Source of the DNA: Ignavibacteriales bacterium
GTDB lineage: Bacteria > Bacteroidota > Ignavibacteria > Ignavibacteriales > Melioribacteraceae
Assembly (NCBI GenBank): GCA_027080245.1
Contig: JALWSN010000039.1
Coordinates: 1-9,264, forward strand
Direction of reading: 5' to 3'
Length of the DNA stretch: 9,264 nucleotides
The notes beneath the pieces are model-generated. The model saw nothing but the letters and a program-made list of their open reading frames with translations, made no database searches and was not told the DNA's origin. The first letter of the stretch is position 1, and each line of letters opens with the position of its first letter. Shown here piece by piece: positions 6,724 through 9,264 of the stretch. Both the position numbers and the translations under genes were made by a program.

Positions 6724-6742
6724 TTGTAAAACCATTTTACAA
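6724..6742. promoter_or_regulatory. 19-bp perfect inverted repeat upstream of the promoter (operator candidate)
   Basis: On the plus strand, ttgtaaaa (6724-6731), spacer cca, ttttacaa (6735-6742): perfect 8-base arms. Its centre (6733) is 32 bp from the centre of the neighbouring dyad (6701), about three helical turns, so both would face the same side of the DNA. It begins 14 bases after the glf stop. No T-run follows on the minus strand, so it is a poor terminator candidate. Confidence 0.55.
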
Positions 6743-6756
6743 AATAACCTTTTACG

Positions 6757-7839
6757 TCATTCTAAAATGTTCAAAACTCCCGCCACCACCTGGTCCATGT
6801 TGTAATATTTGTACGAAGCCAATCTTCCAAGAAAGAATACGTTCTTTAGTTTTTCGGCCTTTAGTTTGTATTTCAAATACAATTGTTTGCTCTTTTTTGT
6901 GGGAATGGGGTAAAGCGGTTCGCCGTCCGGCGTTGGGAATTCAAAGCTTACCACTGTTCCCCGGCATTTGTTGCCTGAAAGACGTTTGTGTTCGACTGTG
7001 CGGGTAAAAGCCGTGTCTTTTTCCACGTGATTTACAATAGCCGCGGGCTGAAAATAATCCTCCTCGCGGAACTCGTATTTGAATTTAACCGACCGATAGG
7101 GGAGCTTTCCGAATTTGTAATCGAAAAAATAATCGATTGGTCCGGTGTAAATCATCTTTTTAAATTTTACGGAATCCTGAATTTTTTTGTAATCAGTATT
7201 CAACCAAATCTCAATGTTTTTGCTGTTTAACATTCGTTCAAACATTTTCGTGTAGCCTTCTTTTGGCATGAACTGATATTTGTCAGTAAAGTAACGGTCG
7301 TCGGCGTTGGTTCGAACGGGAATTCGGCCCAAAACATTAGGCGAAAGCTCCCGCGCTTCAATTCCCCATTGTTTGCGAGTGTAATGCTTAAAAAATTTCT
7401 CGAACAAATCCCGCCCTACTTTGCTCACAATTAAATCTTCCGAATTTTCAATGGAATTTCTTTTTTCCCGGAGGCTTTTAAAGAATTCCTCTGTTTGTTT
7501 GTCGTCACTGAAATTCTTTCCGTAAAGTTTGTTAATTGTTGTACGATTAATTGGGATTGGGTACATCGAGCCGTTTAATTTTGCCAGCACCCGAAGCTCG
7601 AAAAATCTCCATTCTGTAAATTGCGAAAGGTAGTCGAAAACCTTTTTGCTGTTGGTGTGGAAAGCATGCGCGCCGTAGCGGTGAACCAAAATGCCGCGTT
7701 CGTCGTATTGGTCGTAAGCGTTGCCTCCAATGTGCGGGCGTTTTTCGACGAGCAAAATTCTATTTCCTTTCCGGGCTAATCTTTCGGCTGCTACGGCTCC
7801 GGCAAATCCCGCGCCAACTATTAAGTAATCAAAAACCAT
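6757..7839 (-). CDS. glf: UDP-galactopyranose mutase
   Basis: 360 residues, the normal bacterial Glf length (about 365). It interconverts UDP-galactopyranose and UDP-galactofuranose in the cytoplasm using reduced FAD, supplying the furanose form for surface glycans. The N-terminal FAD dinucleotide-binding motif is YLIVGAGFAGAVAAERLA (5-22), followed by VEKRPHIGGNAYDQ (31-44) and RYGAHAFHTN (54-63), the loop contacting the flavin. Substrate-side elements are all kept: YTRKQWG (153-159, W158), PVRTNADDRYF (174-184, R176), FTRTVEHK (278-285, R280) and the FAD/diphosphate motif GRLASYKYYNMDQVVAG (338-354, R339 and Y345). It should therefore be active. The gene sits 54 bases after wzx and is followed by the ATPase promoter region. 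A weak AGAGA lies just ahead of the ATG. Its presence implies the glycan made here contains galactofuranose. Confidence 0.98.
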   Translation of the reverse strand: MVFDYLIVGAGFAGAVAAERLARKGNRILLVEKRPHIGGNAYDQYDERGILVHRYGAHAFHTNSKKVFDYLSQFTEWRFFELRVLAKLNGSMYPIPINRTTINKLYGKNFSDDKQTEEFFKSLREKRNSIENSEDLIVSKVGRDLFEKFFKHYTRKQWGIEARELSPNVLGRIPVRTNADDRYFTDKYQFMPKEGYTKMFERMLNSKNIEIWLNTDYKKIQDSVKFKKMIYTGPIDYFFDYKFGKLPYRSVKFKYEFREEDYFQPAAIVNHVEKDTAFTRTVEHKRLSGNKCRGTVVSFEFPTPDGEPLYPIPTKKSKQLYLKYKLKAEKLKNVFFLGRLASYKYYNMDQVVAGVLNILE

Positions 7840-7893
7840 TTTCTCTCGTTAAACAATTCATTTTTAGTTAAATATTTTTCACATGCATTGCCG
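7840..7893 (-). other. Short wzx-glf spacer, no recognised element
   Basis: 54 AT-rich bases between the flippase stop and the glf ATG. Apart from a weak AGAGA before glf, no terminator, convincing promoter or extra ORF was seen. The two genes are probably on one transcript. Confidence 0.6.
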
Positions 7894-9174
7894 TTACGCG
7901 GCTTCGGGCAGGCGCGTAGCTCCGCGTAAAAGTATTTCTTTTTTTCTAACAAATTTCCACATTGCCGTTGTAACAAACATTTCAGCGGCTAAAACCGCAG
8001 TTGCCGCGCCGGTAGCTTGAAAATAAGGAATTAAAATTAACGCTAAAATCAGATTAAGCGCGCCGGCTTGGAAGACAATTTTGGCGAAATCCTTTTTGTA
8101 GCCTGTGTTCAGCATTATTTGAATTCCGTAAATATTGCTTAAGGCAATAAGCAAAGGGAGGAATAGCAAAATCTTAAACGGCAGAACGGAAGTCAAATAT
8201 TGCTTGCCCAAAATTATTGTAACAATTTGCCTTGCAAAGAGGAACATTGCCATAGTAATTGGCAAAGCTGTAATTAAAATAATCTTCAAATATTTTTTTA
8301 AAAACGCAATGGCTTTTTCCCCGCTTTCGGAGAACAACTTAGCGGTGCGTGGGTAAATGGTTTGTCCCGCGTTGCCGAACAAGCCCTGAACGGCCAATCT
8401 TATTTTGTCGGCTGCGGCAAAATAGCCTGCGGCTTCGTTGCCCGCGAACAATCCTAAGAGGAAAACATTGCTTGTTGTGTAAAGGGAAATGGAAAGGGTG
8501 GACAAAAATACGTGGTAACCGTTTTTTAGCGTTTGGGAAATTTCCTTTAGCCCGGGTGGTTTGAAGATTAAGTTGAACTTCATTAAAGCCGTTGCCAATC
8601 CCACGGCGCCGATTGCCAGCGAGGCTAGTCCGTTCAACAAAATTAAAACAATTGCGCCCGAACGCGCGCGAATAAAAACAAAAACCGCCGCAGTCCACAA
8701 AATTTTTACCGAAATATTAATTACGGCGATAGCTTTCATGTTTTCAATCCCCTGAAAAAACCAATCGGGGAATAGCGCCGCGCCGGCAATTAATAAAAAT
8801 GTAAGAAGGAAAATGCCGGTCTCTTTTGCGAATGGGGCGACTAAAAAAATAGTCAATAAGAAAAACGGCGCGGAGAGGACGAGCAACAAAATTTTTGTAA
8901 ACAGCACAGCCCAGAATTTTTGCGACAATGCTTCGCGGTCGTTCCGGGCAATTGAAATTTCCCGCGCGGCTGAAAGGTGGAAGCCGTAGTTCACAATCAC
9001 AATAAAATAGCCCGCAAAAGCCATCGCAAAATTCACCAATCCGTACTTACCCGGACCTAACACCCTAACCAAATAAGGGAAAGTAATTATTGGTAAAAGA
9101 TAGTTGCTAACTTGCAGAGCTGTAAGCGAGGAATAGTTAACAAACAATATTTTTTTGGAAATTGCAAAGTTCAA
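7894..9174 (-). CDS. wzx: Wzx/RfbX-type polysaccharide flippase
   Basis: 426 residues, strongly hydrophobic, with roughly 12 membrane segments spread over the length, as in Wzx/PST-family flippases (usually 400-480). These move undecaprenyl-PP-linked repeat units from the cytoplasmic to the periplasmic face. Family signatures are near-canonical: SNYLLPIITFPYLVRVLG (23-40), GPGKYGLVNFA (40-50), NYGFHLSAAREISIARND (62-79) and FPDWFFQGIENMK (135-147). The C-terminus ends in a short basic tail. The start is TTG at 9174: AAGGA lies 8 bases ahead, and no ATG occurs before the conserved block. The frame stays open to the window edge, so a longer start cannot be strictly excluded. It heads the visible run and implies Wzx/Wzy-dependent assembly; wzy itself is not in the window. 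Confidence 0.93.
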   Translation of the reverse strand: MNFAISKKILFVNYSSLTALQVSNYLLPIITFPYLVRVLGPGKYGLVNFAMAFAGYFIVIVNYGFHLSAAREISIARNDREALSQKFWAVLFTKILLLVLSAPFFLLTIFLVAPFAKETGIFLLTFLLIAGAALFPDWFFQGIENMKAIAVINISVKILWTAAVFVFIRARSGAIVLILLNGLASLAIGAVGLATALMKFNLIFKPPGLKEISQTLKNGYHVFLSTLSISLYTTSNVFLLGLFAGNEAAGYFAAADKIRLAVQGLFGNAGQTIYPRTAKLFSESGEKAIAFLKKYLKIILITALPITMAMFLFARQIVTIILGKQYLTSVLPFKILLFLPLLIALSNIYGIQIMLNTGYKKDFAKIVFQAGALNLILALILIPYFQATGAATAVLAAEMFVTTAMWKFVRKKEILLRGATRLPEAA

Positions 9175-9182
9175 ATTTGTTT

Positions 9183-9187
9183 TCCTT
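9183..9187 (-). promoter_or_regulatory. Ribosome binding site deciding the TTG start of wzx
   Basis: AAGGA on the minus strand (9187-9183), directly after the TAA of the preceding frame and 8 bases before TTG 9174. Good sequence and spacing support the unusual start codon. Confidence 0.65.
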
Positions 9188-9264
9188 TTATTGATTCCGC
9201 CCGGCTTTAATGCTGTCCGAATGTTTTCCGCGGAGCATTTTAATGAACGTCTTTGCCAGAATAA
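9188..9264 (-). CDS. C-terminal tail of an unidentified upstream gene (5' end outside window)
   Basis: One minus-strand frame enters from the right edge and ends at TAA 9190-9188, giving 24 visible residues ending in KAGRNQ and including LAKTFIKMLRGKHSDS. Composition and spacing (stop, then AAGGA, then the wzx start 13 bases on) fit the end of a co-transcribed gene. The tail is too short to recognise. A polysaccharide gene is expected from context only. Confidence 0.5.
   Translation of the reverse strand, partial: ILAKTFIKMLRGKHSDSIKAGRNQ

Noticed and set aside
6724..6742. Rho-independent terminator after glf
   Set aside because: The stem is AT-rich with a 3-base loop, and it is followed by TATGACC rather than a T-run on the minus strand. 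A protein-binding dyad fits better.
5453..7839. Insertion-sequence-borne ATPase
   Set aside because: No transposase, terminal inverted repeats or target duplication were found around the ATPase gene; the repeats present are confined to its promoter side.
8339..8698. Minus-strand 119-codon frame inside the flippase gene
   Set aside because: It is a shifted-frame shadow of wzx, rich in Arg and Cys with no membrane character, while the wzx frame is intact throughout.

Overview
The window is a dense run of minus-strand genes from a cell-surface polysaccharide locus. It reads from the right edge (about 9264) towards position 1. The organism is probably a Gram-negative member of the FCB group (Bacteroidota / Ignavibacteriota type). 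That is inferred from the moderately AT-rich, Lys/Phe/Asn-rich coding, the mix of GT2 and GT9 glycosyltransferases, and a last gene that looks like the propeptide of a C25 (gingipain/PorU-like) peptidase, a family typical of phyla with type IX secretion. No rRNA, tRNA, CRISPR array, insertion sequence or integrase was seen. No gap between genes exceeds about 125 bases.

Layout in the direction of transcription: the C-terminal tail of an unidentified gene (9264-9188); a Wzx-type flippase (9174-7894, TTG start); UDP-galactopyranose mutase glf (7839-6757); a 110-base gap with a near-consensus sigma70 promoter overlapping nested inverted repeats; an AAA ATPase of the AAA_14/DUF4143 type (6646-5453); then five glycosyltransferases in the order GT2 (5449-4535), GT9 (4538-3468), GT2 (3466-2576, TTG start), GT9 (2454-1489) and GT26 WecG/TagA/CpsF (1487-720); and last the N-terminal 241 codons of the C25-like peptidase (723 to beyond position 1).

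How it fits together (inference): Glf supplies UDP-galactofuranose, the glycosyltransferases build a lipid-linked repeat unit on the cytoplasmic face, and Wzx flips it across the inner membrane. A Wzy polymerase, the initiating phosphosugar transferase and the ligase or export genes are not visible and would lie outside. The C25-like gene overlaps the GT26 gene by ATGA. This is worth noting because PorU, a C25 protein, attaches type IX cargo to a special LPS in Porphyromonas.

The part least explained by an ordinary glycan operon is the ATPase with its control region at 6660-6742. It carries two dyads with the same 3-base-spaced design, centred 32 bp apart, and one of them contains the -35 box. 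The ATPase gene ends 3 bases before the next glycosyltransferase, so its promoter may drive the whole downstream half of the locus. A second oddity is a 25-codon open frame directly upstream of, and in frame with, the GT9 gene at 2454, separated from it only by one TGA.
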